A stretch of 10,530 nt of DNA from UBA9410 sp036123635 (GCA_036123635.1 JAZADL010000149.1:1-10530); one strand, 5' to 3'; positions 1 to 7,386 are shown, counted from the stretch's first letter. Notes: generated from the sequence alone by a model not told the origin. Program-made: numbers and translations.

Positions 1-1034
1 CGTTCCTTGAGGTGGCCCATCTGCTGGTCCGCGACGAACTTCCGACGGCATCTCAACTGAAGGACTGGCAGGGAGAGATCGCTGAGGCGGCACCTATCCA
101 CGAGAATTTCCATAAGCGGATCTTCGAGGGCTTTCGCGACGACGCCCACGCCATGGGGGTTCTAGTCTCCACCATCGCCGCCATGTCCACCTTCTGGCCG
201 GACAGCAAGGACATCGAGAACCCCGACCAGCGACGGGCCGAGATCGTCCGCCTCATCGCCAAGATGCCGACCGTGGCAGCCGGTGCCTACCGCCGCAACG
301 TGGGCCTGCCCTACGTCTTCCCCGACCCGGAACTCGACTACACGTCGAACTTCCTAGCCATGATGTTCAAGATGGGCGACTCGCCCTACGAGGTGAACCC
401 CGTCCTAAGGGATGCCCTGGACATGCTCTTCGTGTTGCACGCTGACCACGAACAGAACTGCTCCACAACGACAGCCCGCGTGGTGGGAAGTTCCCACGCC
501 GACCCGTATGTCACGGTGGCGTCGGCCGCCGCCGCCCTCTACGGCCCCCGGCACGGCGGCGCCAACGAGGCGGTGCTGCGGATGCTCGAGGGGATCGGCG
601 ACTACTCGAACGTCGATAACTTCATCACCGAAGTGAAAGCCGGTGAGCAGAAGCTCATGGGATTCGGTCACCGCGTCTACAAGAACTACGACCCCCGGGC
701 CAAAATCCTTAAGGACACTGCCCACCGAGTGTTCGAGGTGACGGGCACCAACCCGCTGCTAGACGTCGCCCTGAAGCTCGAGGAGGTGGCGTTGGCCGAC
801 GAGTACTTCGTGGAGCGGAGCCTCTACCCGAACGTCGACTTCTACTCGGGCCTCATCTATCAATCCATGGGGTTCCCGGCCGAGATGTTCACCGTGCTGT
901 TCGCCATCGGTCGGACGCCGGGATGGCTAGCCCACTGGGACGAGATGCTCTCCCGCAACTCGCGCATCGCCCGTCCCCGCCAGCGCTACATCGGCCCCGT
1001 CGATCGGGATGTGCCAGACATCGACAGCCGCTGA
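1..1034 (+). CDS. gltA: Citrate synthase, 5'-truncated by the window edge
   Basis: Condenses oxaloacetate and acetyl-CoA to citrate, the entry step of the cytoplasmic TCA cycle. The frame is open to the left edge: the codons before the GTG at position 12 read Phe-Leu-Glu and continue the family pattern (FLEVAHLLVRDELP), so that GTG is internal and the real start lies outside. About 343 residues are visible; complete enzymes are roughly 430, so some 85-90 N-terminal residues are missing. Counting from the codon at 12, the catalytic residues are all present: His181 in GPRHGGANEAV, His220 in MGFGHRVYKNYDPRA and Asp276 in NVDFYSG. The segments EVNPVLRDALDML and HADHEQNCSTTTARVVGSS resemble the GltA-type bacterial enzymes rather than methylcitrate synthases, but 2-methylcitrate synthase is the main alternative. 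It converges on the quinone oxidoreductase gene with only 22 nt between stop codons, and no clear terminator is seen there. Confidence 0.95.
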   Translation, partial: FLEVAHLLVRDELPTASQLKDWQGEIAEAAPIHENFHKRIFEGFRDDAHAMGVLVSTIAAMSTFWPDSKDIENPDQRRAEIVRLIAKMPTVAAGAYRRNVGLPYVFPDPELDYTSNFLAMMFKMGDSPYEVNPVLRDALDMLFVLHADHEQNCSTTTARVVGSSHADPYVTVASAAAALYGPRHGGANEAVLRMLEGIGDYSNVDNFITEVKAGEQKLMGFGHRVYKNYDPRAKILKDTAHRVFEVTGTNPLLDVALKLEEVALADEYFVERSLYPNVDFYSGLIYQSMGFPAEMFTVLFAIGRTPGWLAHWDEMLSRNSRIARPRQRYIGPVDRDVPDIDSR

Positions 1035-1056
1035 CCAGTCGAGCCGGCAGCCAGAC

Positions 1057-2040
1057 TTAGGAAGCGGCTACGTCCAGGGCGATCTTTCCCACGCTGGCGT
1101 TGGTCTCCATGTAGGCGTGGGCCTCGACGATGTCGGCCAGGGGATACCGTCGATCGACCACCACCTCTAGCCGACCGTCCTCGAATCCGGGAACGACCAG
1201 ATCCTCAAAGGCCCGGCTGACAGCCACCTTCTCTTCCAGGGACCGCGCCCGCAGGGTGGTCCCGACAAGGGTGGCCCGCCGGAACAGCATCTTGCCCAGG
1301 CCGAAGGTGGCCGATCCACCACCCATGACCCCCACCTGGACAATGGTCCCGCCGACAGCCAGGGCATCCAGGTTGCGGTCTAGGTAATCAGCACCAACAA
1401 CGTCGAGAACTACGTCTACCCCGCGTCCCGCAGTGTGGTCGGCCACTACTGCCACCCAGTCCTCAGACGCGTAGTCGACGGCCCGGGTCGCTCCCAGAGA
1501 CAGGCACCGGTCGACTTTGCCCGCCGAGGCAGTAACCAGGACCTCGGCGCCGGCCATCCGACAAAGCTGGATGGCCGCCGTCCCCACCCCCGAGGCACCA
1601 GCGTGGACCAAGGCTATGCCGCCAGCTGACAGCCCGCCCTGCAGAACCAGGGCATCCCAGGCCGTGATGAAGACCTCCGGCATGGCGCCAGCTGTGGCTA
1701 GGTCCATGTCCCGGGGCACCCGGACAGCCTGATCCTGATGAACCACTAGCCGTTCGGCATGACCGCCACCGGCCGTGATCCCCATCACCGGGTCTCCAAC
1801 ACCCCACCGGGTGGCCCCGTCGCCCATGGCAACCACCCGGCCAGCGAACTCCAGACCCGGCACCTCGGGGTCCATGGGTGGACCCGGGTAAAGACCCATA
1901 CGCTGCAGCAGGTCGGCCCGGTTCAGCGCGCTGGCCACTACGTCGACCAACACCTCGGCTGGGCCGGGAACGGGCTCCGGAACGTCAGCAACCTGGAGCA
2001 CCTCAGGTCCGCCGTAGGCGGTGATGACAGCGGCTCGCAT
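1057..2040 (-). CDS. NAD(P)H quinone oxidoreductase, zinc-free MDR superfamily, PIG3 type
   Basis: A 327-residue soluble oxidoreductase of the zinc-independent medium-chain dehydrogenase/reductase family, expected to reduce quinones or enone-type substrates with NADPH. The N-terminal GroES-like domain carries the PIG3-type signature NRADLLQRMGLYPGPP at residues 40-55 and PGLEFAGRV near 61-69. The nucleotide-binding domain has the AxxGxxG-type motif in HAGASGVGTAAIQL at 146-159, and MPEVFITAWDAL at 120-131 matches the conserved segment just before it. The Cys/His ligands of zinc alcohol dehydrogenases are absent. Length is normal for the family. Its ATG overlaps the TGA of the upstream acyl-CoA dehydrogenase gene by one base (TGATG at 2038-2042, minus strand), so the two are almost certainly co-transcribed and translationally coupled. 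That pairing suggests a job in acyl or enoyl metabolism, but the true substrate is unknown. Confidence 0.9.
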   Translation of the reverse strand: MRAAVITAYGGPEVLQVADVPEPVPGPAEVLVDVVASALNRADLLQRMGLYPGPPMDPEVPGLEFAGRVVAMGDGATRWGVGDPVMGITAGGGHAERLVVHQDQAVRVPRDMDLATAGAMPEVFITAWDALVLQGGLSAGGIALVHAGASGVGTAAIQLCRMAGAEVLVTASAGKVDRCLSLGATRAVDYASEDWVAVVADHTAGRGVDVVLDVVGADYLDRNLDALAVGGTIVQVGVMGGGSATFGLGKMLFRRATLVGTTLRARSLEEKVAVSRAFEDLVVPGFEDGRLEVVVDRRYPLADIVEAHAYMETNASVGKIALDVAAS

Positions 2041-3227
2041 CAGTGGCTCTTCCTCAGGTCGGAAAACGGCACGTCCTTGTCGACTCGCGGTTCACCAGGA
2101 AGGCCCAGCATCCGCTCCCCGACGATATTGCGTTGAACCTCGTCGGTCCCGCCCCGGATGGACATAGAAGGAGCGGTCAAAAACTCCAAGTGGCCCGCCG
2201 TCTCCGACAGCATCCCGGCGGCGCCTGCCAGAGCTTTGCTCAGGTAGGCCCGCTCCTTGAAGGCGGCAACGCTTCGCAACTTGGCCGCCGAACCCTCCGG
2301 ACCGGGAGCGCTCCCGTCGGCCGATGCCGCGACTCGGGCCACCGTCATCTGATTCACCCGATACAGGATGAAGGCCCGCATGGCGGCCTGCCGAGCCAGT
2401 GGGTCGCCTAGCCATCCGCTGGCCCGCCACTCCTCCAACCACGATGGTAGACCGACGTCCTCGGAGTCTCCGCCGCCGAAGGCCCGGCCCCCAATTGTGA
2501 CTCGCTCGTGGGCCAGGGTCTCCACAGTGATCCCCCACCCCGCCCCGAGGTCGCCGATCCGATCGGTATCGGGGACACGGACGTCGGTCACAAACACCTC
2601 GGTGAAGTGCTGATCGCCGTTGATCTGCTCCAGAGGCCGTACCTCCACTCCGAGGTCCCTCATGTCCACGGCAAACATGGTCAAACCCCGGTGCTTGGCC
2701 ACCGAGACATCGGTCCGGGCCAGGCACATTCCCCAATGGGCATAGGCGCCGCGGGAGGTCCACACCTTGGAGCCATTCAACACCCACTCGTCGCCGTCGC
2801 GTTCGGCCCGCATGCCGGCATTAGCCAGATCAGAGCCGGCGTCGGGTTCGGAGAACATCTGACACCAGATCTCCGAACCGTCGGCGATGGCCCGCAACCA
2901 GCGGTCCTGCTGGTCAACTGAACCCTGATCCAACAGGACCGGCCCCACAAGGTTTAACCCCACCCCGTACGGGTAGAGATCAGCTGTCTCGTAGTCGCCC
3001 AAAGCGGCGTCGATTCGGGCTGCCTCGTCGGCGTCGGCGTCACGTCCGCCGAATCGCGCTGGCCAGGTAGGCACCATCCACCCGCCCTCGACGAGGCGTT
3101 CCAAGTACCGGCAACCAGCCGCCAGGTCATCACTGCCCGCCCCTAGGACCGTCGACGGGGCATCTGGATGGCGACGTTCCAGGAGGCGAGACAGTGCGGC
3201 GTGGATCGTCTGGAGATCGGTGGACAC
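2040..3227 (-). CDS. Acyl-CoA dehydrogenase (FadE-like flavoprotein)
   Basis: FAD enzyme introducing a 2,3-double bond into an acyl-CoA thioester, passing electrons to ETF. With the chosen GTG start it has 395 residues, normal for the family. Visible marks are MVPTWPARFGG near residues 51-61, the FAD/substrate signature MFSEPDAGSD at 124-133, NGSKVWTS near 151-158, and the C-terminal GGTDEVQRNIVGERMLGLP from 359. The Glu that precedes GT in MCAD-type enzymes is Gly here; a Glu at 241 in LAHERVTIGG lies where isovaleryl-CoA and long-chain dehydrogenases place their catalytic base, so it is probably active (inference). The open frame extends upstream to 3560, but the added stretch is Arg/Ser-rich, unlike the family and antisense to the amidohydrolase. 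The GTG at 3227 restores a typical N-terminus; an ATG at 3293 is the alternative. No strong ribosome-binding site is visible for either. Coupled to the downstream quinone oxidoreductase gene. Substrate chain type is unknown. Confidence 0.88.
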   Translation of the reverse strand: MSTDLQTIHAALSRLLERRHPDAPSTVLGAGSDDLAAGCRYLERLVEGGWMVPTWPARFGGRDADADEAARIDAALGDYETADLYPYGVGLNLVGPVLLDQGSVDQQDRWLRAIADGSEIWCQMFSEPDAGSDLANAGMRAERDGDEWVLNGSKVWTSRGAYAHWGMCLARTDVSVAKHRGLTMFAVDMRDLGVEVRPLEQINGDQHFTEVFVTDVRVPDTDRIGDLGAGWGITVETLAHERVTIGGRAFGGGDSEDVGLPSWLEEWRASGWLGDPLARQAAMRAFILYRVNQMTVARVAASADGSAPGPEGSAAKLRSVAAFKERAYLSKALAGAAGMLSETAGHLEFLTAPSMSIRGGTDEVQRNIVGERMLGLPGEPRVDKDVPFSDLRKSH

Positions 3228-3291
3228 AGCCGCAGTCTGCCCGGTGGCCCCAGCACCTGTGTACCCGGCCCCGCTCGGCCATGATGGCCCC
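3228..3291. promoter_or_regulatory. Divergent intergenic region, presumed back-to-back promoters
   Basis: This 64-nt gap separates the minus-strand acyl-CoA dehydrogenase unit from the plus-strand amidohydrolase unit, so promoters for both should lie in it or in the adjoining coding ends. I find no convincing -35/-10 pair or operator palindrome. CATGAT at 3280-3285 sits 6 nt before the plus-strand ATG, at a distance that could suit a leaderless transcript, but it is a weak match to TANNNT. The plus-strand ATG at 3292-3294 and a possible minus-strand ATG at 3291-3293 share one CATG palindrome, so the gap would shrink to nothing if the dehydrogenase starts there. Confidence 0.35.
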
Positions 3292-4485
3292 ATGACCGAT
3301 CTGAACAACCCCCGAGGAATCGCAACGGAAATCATCGACGACGTAGTGGCCCTCCGTCGCGACATCCACCGCCACCCCGAGCTGGGCCTCGACAACCCGA
3401 AGACCCAGGAACGGGTGTTAGCTGCCCTGGATGGCCTCCCCCTGGACGTCCGACGGGGCGTGGCTTGCACGTCAGTGGTAGCGGACCTGGCCGGGGCTAC
3501 CGATGGGCCGACCGTGCTCCTGCGAGCAGACACCGACGCCCTGCCTATGACCGAGGACACCGATCTGGACTTCTGCTCGACGGTAGACGGCCGCGCCCAC
3601 GCCTGCGGTCACGACGCCCACACAGCAATGCTGGTCGGGGCCGCGAAGGTGCTAGCCGCCCGCCGAGACGAGATCGCCGGTCGGATCCGCTTCATGTTCC
3701 AGCCCGGTGAGGAAGGGTTCGCCGGCGCCCGTCTGATGATCAACGAGGGAGCGCTGGACGGCGTCGACCGGGCCTTCGCCCTACACATCAGCCCTAATCA
3801 GCGGGTAGGCAGCGCTTCGTCTCGGCCCGGACCCCTCCTGGCCGGCGATACCTCGATAACCGTCACTGTCCGGGGGCGTGGTGGACACGCCTCGGCCCCC
3901 CAACATGCCACCGACCCGATCCCGGCTACGGCAGCGATCATCACCGCCCTCCAGACAGCAGTCACCCGGGAGATCGACGTCTTCGACCCAGCGGTCCTCA
4001 CCATCGCCCATGTTGTGGCGGGTACCACGACCAACGTCATTCCGGAGACGGCCTTCTTCGAGGGAACCATTCGCTGCATCTCCGAGCACACGCGGGCGCG
4101 AATCCGTGAGGTAGTAACCCGGACGGTCCGAGGGGTGGCCGAAGCCCACGGCTGCACGGCCGACCTCGAGCTCGTGGACGGTTATCCGGTCACATACAAC
4201 GACGAGACCGAAGCCGCACGGTTCGCCGAGGTATGCCGAACCACCCTCGGCGAGCAGGGCCACCGCGTCCTGCCGGCGCCGTCCATGGGCGGCGAGGACT
4301 TCTCCTACGTGACCCAGCAGGTACCCGGGGTAATGGCATTCCTCGGTGTGTGTCCGGCGACCGAACCCGATCCACGGTCTGCACCTCCCCTCCACTCCAA
4401 CCGCATGGTCCTCGACGAGGATGGGTTGGCCCACGGCGTCGCCCTCCATGTCGCCATGGCCACTCACCGATTCGCGGACGAGTAG
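3292..4485 (+). CDS. M20D-family amidohydrolase (N-acyl amino acid / hippurate / IAA-conjugate hydrolase type)
   Basis: A 397-residue dinuclear-metal peptidase-family enzyme that hydrolyses an amide between a carboxylic acid and an amino acid (N-acyl amino acids, hippurate or auxin-like conjugates); the sequence does not fix which. Key features are RRDIHRHPELG near residues 19-29, RADTDALPM, the metal motif ACGHDAH at 104-110 (Cys105, His107), GEE at 139-141 with Glu140/Glu141, His165 in ALHISP, the MGGEDFS motif at 332-338 and the C-terminal His368 in LHSN. The middle section holding GRGGHASAPQ is the lid/dimerisation domain. All expected metal ligands are present, so it should be active. 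There is no signal peptide, so it is cytoplasmic. The ATG at 3292 gives the usual family N-terminus; the longer frame from 3220 adds a Pro/Ala-rich segment with no family resemblance. The thioesterase gene starts 2 nt after its stop codon, implying co-translation. Confidence 0.92.
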   Translation: MTDLNNPRGIATEIIDDVVALRRDIHRHPELGLDNPKTQERVLAALDGLPLDVRRGVACTSVVADLAGATDGPTVLLRADTDALPMTEDTDLDFCSTVDGRAHACGHDAHTAMLVGAAKVLAARRDEIAGRIRFMFQPGEEGFAGARLMINEGALDGVDRAFALHISPNQRVGSASSRPGPLLAGDTSITVTVRGRGGHASAPQHATDPIPATAAIITALQTAVTREIDVFDPAVLTIAHVVAGTTTNVIPETAFFEGTIRCISEHTRARIREVVTRTVRGVAEAHGCTADLELVDGYPVTYNDETEAARFAEVCRTTLGEQGHRVLPAPSMGGEDFSYVTQQVPGVMAFLGVCPATEPDPRSAPPLHSNRMVLDEDGLAHGVALHVAMATHRFADE

Positions 4486-4487
4486 CC

Positions 4488-5297
4488 GTGGCCTGGCAGG
4501 TCGACAGTTTCGCCACCCTGATGGCCCTCGAGGCCCACGGCCCCGACGTCTATGTGGGGGTCAGCCCCGAGTATCCGTGGGGCCGGGTGTACGGCGGCCA
4601 GGTGGTAGCCCAAGGCCTCCGGGCCGCCCAGGCCACCGTGGACGACGACCACCACGTCCACTCCCTCCACGCCTACTTCATCAGGGGGGGTACCAGCGAC
4701 GAGCCCATCCGCTACGAGGTGGACCGGATCCGTAACGGGCGGTCGTTCGTGACGCGCCGGGTCGTGGCCCGCCAGTCCGAGGGAGCCATCCTCAACCTCT
4801 CGTGCTCGTTCCAGATCCAAGAGGACCAGGCCGAGGTCCAGGAGTCCTCCCTGCCCGACGACGTGGGCGATCCGGGCTCGGGCTCCGTGGAGGACTGGGA
4901 CCTCCTCGGCCGGCGGGTAGCCCACCATTCGACCGGTCGCTCGGCCATCTGGCTCCGGGTCCTGGGCGACATAGGCGACGATCCGGCGATGCAGGCCTGC
5001 GCCCTGGCCTACACATCGGATGACATCCCAACCAACGCAGTGGGCAGCACCCACCCGCGGATCGCCGAAGTGGCAGACGGGGAGATCACCTACGGCGACA
5101 TTTTCGTGGGTGCCAGTTTGGACCACGCCATCTGGTTCCACCGTCCACTGCCCGCCGACGAGTGGCTGTTGCACGACCACCGCTCACACGGCCTGGCTAG
5201 CGCACGCGGACTGGCTGTGGGCGAGGTGTTCGCCCCCAGCGGGATCCACGTGGCCACCGTGGCCCAGGAGATCCTGATCCGGGAACGGACTCGCTGA
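4488..5297 (+). CDS. tesB: Acyl-CoA thioesterase II, TesB-type double hotdog
   Basis: Hydrolyses acyl-CoA to free acid and CoA in the cytoplasm. The 269-residue product is close to the roughly 286 of E. coli TesB. The N-terminal hotdog has VYGGQVVAQGL from residue 34, HSLHAYFIRGG at 58-68 and RNGRSFVTRRV at 82-92. The C-terminal hotdog has AYTSDD with Asp178, ASLDHAIWFHRPL with Ser210, and VAQEILI with Gln260. These align with the Asp/Thr/Gln triad of E. coli TesB, Ser replacing Thr, a conservative change that keeps the hydroxyl. The GTG at 4488 follows the amidohydrolase TAG by 2 nt and has no distinct ribosome-binding site, so translation is likely coupled. The frame is open upstream to 4233, but that part overlaps the amidohydrolase and is Pro/Arg-rich with no family match. 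Pairing with an amidohydrolase suggests handling of an acid that passes through CoA and amide forms (inference). Confidence 0.92.
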   Translation: MAWQVDSFATLMALEAHGPDVYVGVSPEYPWGRVYGGQVVAQGLRAAQATVDDDHHVHSLHAYFIRGGTSDEPIRYEVDRIRNGRSFVTRRVVARQSEGAILNLSCSFQIQEDQAEVQESSLPDDVGDPGSGSVEDWDLLGRRVAHHSTGRSAIWLRVLGDIGDDPAMQACALAYTSDDIPTNAVGSTHPRIAEVADGEITYGDIFVGASLDHAIWFHRPLPADEWLLHDHRSHGLASARGLAVGEVFAPSGIHVATVAQEILIRERTR

Positions 5298-5405
5298 GCC
5301 AACGGCCTGGCGACTGGAACTGACCGGGATTCCGGCCACGGACGCTGCTCTTTGCCACCGCTGGGACCCCGGTGCCCGCCACGCCCCGTGACAGACTCAG
5401 CAGCG

Positions 5406-6359
5406 ATGGCAGAGCTAGGAAACGCCACCCCTGTCCTCGTCCACCTGGTGGGCAACCACTTCCCCACCCCGGACATCAGGGAACGGTTTCCTGAGGTGGA
5501 GTTCGTCCCCGTCCCAACCGACGGGCCGGTGGGCGACGGCGTGTGGGGGGAGGCGTGCCTCACCCAGGCGGCCTACACCGAGAACTTCGCCGAGGTGATC
5601 GAGCATGGGGTGCGGTGGATCCATGCCCTCGGCCACGGTGTCGATCATTTCCCGTTCGAGTTACTGGGCGACCGAACCCTGACGTGTGCCCGGGGGGTCA
5701 ACGCTGTCCCCATCGCCGAGTGGGTGGTGGCCATGCTGCTCACCGCGGTCAAGCAACTACCAGACCGGTGGGTGACCGAACCACCGCGCCACTGGGTGTT
5801 GGCCGACCTCGGGTCTCTTTCCAACGCCACGGTGGCCCTAGTGGGATTGGGCTCGATCAATCAGGCCGTCGCCGAACGCCTGAGCCCCTTCGGGTGCCAG
5901 ATGGTGGCCGCCACCCGGTCCGGTGCGCCCAGCCCGGTACCCGGAGTGGAGGTCACAACCGACATTCGTGCTGCACTGCGCGATGCCGACCACGTGGTGG
6001 TAGCAGCTCCCCTGACCCCGGAGACCGACCTCATGTTCGACGACGGGTTGCTGGGAGCGCTCCGGCCCGGTGCCCATCTCGTGAACGTGTCCCGGGGACG
6101 GCTGGTGGACCAGGAGGCCCTGCGCAGGGCCCTGGACGACGGACCGCTGGGCCTGGCATCCCTCGACGTCTGTGAACCGGAACCCCTGCCGGCTGGCCAC
6201 TGGCTGTACGAACATCCGCAGGTCCGGCTCAGTGCCCACGTCTCGTGGGCCGGCCCCGGGGCCATCGACCGCCTCCACGCCGCCTTCACCGACAACCTCC
6301 AGCGGTGGCTGGACAACGATCCGCTAGCCAACGTGGTCGATCCGGCCGCCGGATACTGA
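5406..6359 (+). CDS. D-isomer-specific 2-hydroxyacid dehydrogenase family protein
   Basis: A 317-residue NAD(P)-dependent oxidoreductase of the formate/glycerate dehydrogenase superfamily, interconverting a 2-hydroxyacid and a 2-ketoacid in the cytoplasm. The catalytic trio is visible: Arg230 in NVSRGRLVD, Glu257 in LDVCEPEPLP and His278 in LSAHVSW. The Rossmann motif reads GLGSIN at residues 147-152, with Asn where the third Gly is usual. Strand beta-2 ends in VAATRSG with no acidic residue, which favours NADP(H) over NAD(H); this is inference. Substrate could be glyoxylate/hydroxypyruvate or another ketoacid. The ATG at 5406 is chosen because AELGNATPVLVHL looks like a normal beginning; GTG 5388 is an in-frame alternative, and further upstream is Pro-rich. 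No good ribosome-binding site is seen for either. It lies 108 nt after the thioesterase, and the cyclase-family gene follows after 21 nt, so those two are probably co-transcribed. Confidence 0.85.
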   Translation: MAELGNATPVLVHLVGNHFPTPDIRERFPEVEFVPVPTDGPVGDGVWGEACLTQAAYTENFAEVIEHGVRWIHALGHGVDHFPFELLGDRTLTCARGVNAVPIAEWVVAMLLTAVKQLPDRWVTEPPRHWVLADLGSLSNATVALVGLGSINQAVAERLSPFGCQMVAATRSGAPSPVPGVEVTTDIRAALRDADHVVVAAPLTPETDLMFDDGLLGALRPGAHLVNVSRGRLVDQEALRRALDDGPLGLASLDVCEPEPLPAGHWLYEHPQVRLSAHVSWAGPGAIDRLHAAFTDNLQRWLDNDPLANVVDPAAGY

Positions 6360-6368
6360 CCCCGTCCC

Positions 6369-6374
6369 GGGAGG
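6369..6374 (+). promoter_or_regulatory. Strong Shine-Dalgarno site for the cyclase-family gene
   Basis: GGGAGG lies 6 nt before the ATG at 6381 and fixes that start. It is the only textbook ribosome-binding site in the window; the other starts have weak or no such sites. It suggests the cyclase-family gene is translated independently of the preceding gene, which ends only 21 nt upstream. Confidence 0.8.
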
Positions 6375-6380
6375 ACCCCC

Positions 6381-7328
6381 ATGCCGCTCTCCAATCAGTT
6401 CCAGGAACTCTCCGCCCAGGTCCGCAACTGGGGGCGTTGGGGCGACGACGACCAACTGGGAACCCTGAACCTGATCTCCCCCGAGGTGGTCCGGGAAGCC
6501 GCCGGCTGCATCCAACACGGTCGAACTATCTCGCTGGCCGTTCCCCTGGAACACGACGGGATCCAGGTCGGGTTCATCCCGGGACGCGACAACCCCGTCC
6601 GGACCATGCATGCCGTCAACGAGGGCATGGACCCCGACGGTGACCCCGACACGTTCCACACCAGCGACGACCACGTGTCGTTCGGGCTCCAGGCCGGCAC
6701 CCACTGGGACGGCCTGGGACACGTCTCGTACTCCGGCCTGCTTTACAACGGCTACGACGCGTCCACCATCACCGCCGAGGACGGCGCAACCCGGTGCGGC
6801 ATCCAGAACCTGCAGAGCGTCTGTTCCCGCGGCGTGTTGTTGGACGTGGCTCGAGCCAAGGGCACGGACCTCCTGGACTGCCCGTACGCCATCACGGCCA
6901 ATGACCTGGACGAGGCGGCGGCGATGGGTGGTGTGGAGGTCCGGGCGGGCGACATCGTGCTGGTCCGCACCGGTCGGATGTCGCTGTACCACTCGGGGGG
7001 AGGTATGGCTTACTGCCTGGGCCCCAAACAGGACGGATCAAACGCCGGCCTGTCCCTGTCCACCGTGCCTTGGCTCCACGAACACGACGTGGCTGCGGTG
7101 GCCAACGACACCCTCGTCCTGGAGGTCTACCCGTCAGAGGTCGACAACCTGGCCGTGCACATGCTGCACGTGGTCGACATGGGCCTTACCCAGGGGCAGA
7201 ACTGGGACCTGGAGGCGCTGTCCGACGACTGCGCAGCCGACGGCGTCTACGAGTTCTTCCTGGCCGCCACGCCCGAGCCGTTCCGAGGTGCGGTCGGTAG
7301 CCCCGTGGCCCCGGTGGCCATCAAGTAG
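6381..7328 (+). CDS. Cyclase-family hydrolase (kynurenine formamidase-like fold, long form)
   Basis: A 315-residue member of the Pfam Cyclase family, metal-dependent hydrolases including kynurenine formamidase (KynB) and isatin hydrolase; this form is much longer than KynB (about 210). GRWGDDDQLGTLNLISPE near residues 18-35 is the typical opening of the long subfamily. The metal motif HxGTHxDxxxH appears as QAGTHWDGLGH at 104-114: His108, Asp110 and His114 are kept but the first His is Gln104. Candidate C-terminal active-site residues are His260/His263 in AVHMLHVV and Glu278 in WDLEAL. The end, GSPVAPVAIK, is also typical. There is no signal peptide or membrane segment. The substrate cannot be told; linear amides, lactones or cyclic imides are possible and kynurenine itself is unlikely with no tryptophan-degradation genes nearby. 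The start is set by a strong ribosome-binding site. The gene is last in its run and faces the convergent intergenic hairpins. Confidence 0.88.
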   Translation: MPLSNQFQELSAQVRNWGRWGDDDQLGTLNLISPEVVREAAGCIQHGRTISLAVPLEHDGIQVGFIPGRDNPVRTMHAVNEGMDPDGDPDTFHTSDDHVSFGLQAGTHWDGLGHVSYSGLLYNGYDASTITAEDGATRCGIQNLQSVCSRGVLLDVARAKGTDLLDCPYAITANDLDEAAAMGGVEVRAGDIVLVRTGRMSLYHSGGGMAYCLGPKQDGSNAGLSLSTVPWLHEHDVAAVANDTLVLEVYPSEVDNLAVHMLHVVDMGLTQGQNWDLEALSDDCAADGVYEFFLAATPEPFRGAVGSPVAPVAIK

Positions 7329-7386
7329 CCGCCGGCTCACTCCTAAGGCCCATTCTGCGTTTTTTTGGTACGCCCCCTAAGGCGCT

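Noticed and set aside
1035..1070. Possible terminator between citrate synthase and the quinone oxidoreductase gene
   Set aside because: Only a short AGCCG/CGGCT pairing with a long loop and no T-run; not better than chance in this composition.
2092..2787. Minus-strand 231-codon frame inside the acyl-CoA dehydrogenase gene
   Set aside because: Out-of-frame shadow on the same strand as a clear family member; Gly/Arg-rich with no recognisable motif.
3220..3291. 24-residue upstream extension of the amidohydrolase from an ATG at 3220
   Set aside because: Pro/Ala-rich sequence with no family resemblance that would overlap the start of the opposite gene; the ATG at 3292 begins a typical M20D N-terminus.
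3228..3560. N-terminal extension of the acyl-CoA dehydrogenase frame up to 3560 (111 residues)
   Set aside because: It is Arg/Ser/Pro-rich, unlike the family N-terminus, and lies antisense to the well-supported amidohydrolase gene. A GTG at 3227 gives a family-length protein.
4233..4487. 85-residue upstream extension of the thioesterase frame
   Set aside because: It overlaps the amidohydrolase coding end in another frame and reads as Pro/Arg-rich shadow sequence; the GTG at 4488 gives a TesB-like start.
5298..5405. Promoter or short gene in the 108-nt gap before the 2-hydroxyacid dehydrogenase
   Set aside because: No convincing -10/-35 pair or coding frame; only a short imperfect palindrome (CCGG, ATT region, CCGG) near 5329-5338.
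7360..7366. T7 run as the tail of an intrinsic terminator for the cyclase-family gene
   Set aside because: The only nearby stem (AGCC/GGCT at 7327-7337) is 4 bp and ends 22 nt before the T-run, which is too weak and too far.
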